This document shows positions 63,348 to 64,000 of a stretch of DNA of 64,000 nt, in pieces (the first letter of the stretch is position 1; every line of letters begins with the position of its first letter). Under the pieces are notes generated by a model. That model was not told the origin of the DNA. It saw only the letters and a list, made by a program, of their open reading frames with translations, and made no database searches. The stretch covers positions 62,001 to 126,000 of the forward strand of contig JARKQG010000042.1 in assembly GCA_029974035.1 (NCBI GenBank), read 5' to 3'. Made by a program: the position numbers and the translations under genes. This DNA is from Eubacteriales bacterium. Its GTDB lineage: Bacteria > Bacillota_A > Clostridia > Christensenellales > Aristaeellaceae.

Positions 63348-64000
63348 TTGCAGGACGTCGTTCTGGATATGTTGGGCATTTCGATCCAGTTTCCGGGCGT
63401 CAAGGCGCTGGACGGCGTGGACTTCTCGCTGAAAAGAGGCGAGGTGCACGCGCTGCTGGGCGAAAACGGCGCGGGAAAGTCCACGCTGATCAAGTGCCTG
63501 ACCGGTGTCCATCACATGGATTCGGGCAGGATCGTGCTGGACGGCAAGGAGATCAAGCCGTCCTCGCCGCAGGCCGCCATCGACATGGGCATTTCCACCG
63601 TGTGCCAGGAGGTGAACCTGTGCCCCAACCTCACGGTGGCGGAAAACATCTTCATCGGCCGTCAGCCGATGAAGCGCGGTCAGATCGACTGGAAGTCGAT
63701 CAACCGCCGCGCGGCCGAGCTGATGCGCGGCATGGGCATGGCCGTCGATGTGACGCTGCCGCTGTCCTACTACTCCATCGCCATCCAGCAGATGGTTTCC
63801 ATCGCCCGCGCGGTGGACATCAAGGCCCGGGTGCTGATCCTGGACGAGCCCACTTCCTCGCTGGACGAGCACGAGGTGCAGCGGCTGTTCGCGGTCATGC
63901 GGGATCTCAAGGCCCAGGGCCTGGGGATCATCTTCATCACCCACTTCCTGGACCAGGTGTTTGAGATTTCCGACCGGATTACGGTGCTGCGCAACGGCCG
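63348..64000 (+). CDS. Sugar ABC transporter ATP-binding protein, MglA/YtfR type (3' end outside window)
   Basis: The visible 217 residues are the first ATPase half of a duplicated sugar-importer ATPase. They contain Walker A (GENGAGKST), Q-loop (CQEVNLCPN), a degenerate signature (YYSIAIQQMVSIARAV) and Walker B with D-loop (VLILDEPTSSLDEHE). The H-loop (FITHFLDQVFE) follows. The start is probably TTG 63348, with GAGGGG 9 bases upstream; ATG 63340 is out of frame. It should energise import of the sugar bound by the preceding protein. The second ATPase half and the YtfT/YjfF-like permeases would lie beyond the window. Confidence 0.93.
   Translation, partial: MQDVVLDMLGISIQFPGVKALDGVDFSLKRGEVHALLGENGAGKSTLIKCLTGVHHMDSGRIVLDGKEIKPSSPQAAIDMGISTVCQEVNLCPNLTVAENIFIGRQPMKRGQIDWKSINRRAAELMRGMGMAVDVTLPLSYYSIAIQQMVSIARAVDIKARVLILDEPTSSLDEHEVQRLFAVMRDLKAQGLGIIFITHFLDQVFEISDRITVLRNG

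Overview
The window is a GC-rich (roughly two-thirds G+C by eye) bacterial chromosome segment. Canonical AGGAGG-type ribosome-binding sites, several near-consensus sigma-A promoters, YesM/YesN-type two-component genes, carbohydrate ABC transporters and peptidoglycan-binding repeat proteins suggest a Bacillota organism. It is probably an anaerobic, carbohydrate-degrading Clostridia member, perhaps Christensenellales-like; that placement is inference, because no rRNA or taxonomic marker is present. No tRNA, rRNA, CRISPR array, IS element or prophage gene was recognised.

Region 1 (1-7330) is an acid-sugar (aldonate/hexuronate) catabolic block. The tail of a sugar ABC importer (two permeases) runs into a D-mannonate dehydratase-family gene on the + strand. 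Facing it on the - strand is an operon eda - kdgK - dgoD, which would carry galactonate/gluconate-type acids through 2-keto-3-deoxy intermediates to pyruvate and glyceraldehyde-3-phosphate. An IclR-family regulator is divergent from that operon, with a strong palindrome in the intergenic region. A second, separately promoted eda follows.

Region 2 (7300-8524) holds a DUF362/ferredoxin gene driven by a MerR-type promoter with a 19-bp spacer. Its operator is nearly identical to the one beside the merR gene about 40 kb away (47 kb), which is divergent from an aldo/keto reductase. These look like a small dispersed regulon.

Region 3 (8700-17950) contains a PLP-dependent Cys/Met-metabolism enzyme, a solute-binding protein and two permeases, a FadR-type GntR regulator, a GH29 alpha-L-fucosidase and a GH106-like alpha-L-rhamnosidase. 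It appears to be a glycan-utilisation locus for deoxy-sugar-decorated polysaccharide.

Region 4 (18055-46750) is the most striking part: a two-gene unit made of a membrane-anchored TPR protein and a single uninterrupted gene of about 27 kb encoding an 8,983-residue secreted, repeat-built protein resembling LktA-type/filamentous adhesins. It has a signal segment, a Glu/Pro/Ala tandem repeat, RTX-like Asp/Gly loops, about 57-residue repeats, about 230-residue higher-order repeats, a lower-GC non-repetitive module, filamentous-haemagglutinin-like repeats, a coiled coil and a helical C-terminus. No LPXTG anchor or autotransporter barrel was seen.

Region 5 (47077-57944) has merR and the aldo/keto reductase, a zincin-type metallopeptidase coupled to a sugar isomerase/epimerase, a GT-C-like polytopic membrane protein, a lipoprotein with eight peptidoglycan-binding repeats, a CorA-type transporter, a small membrane protein and a GH25 muramidase with bacterial Ig-like domains.

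Region 6 (57952-64000) is a sugar-sensing and import locus: a lipoprotein YtfQ-like binding protein, a YesM-like histidine kinase, a YesN-like AraC response regulator, a second YtfQ-like binding protein, and the start of a sugar ABC ATPase cut by the window end.
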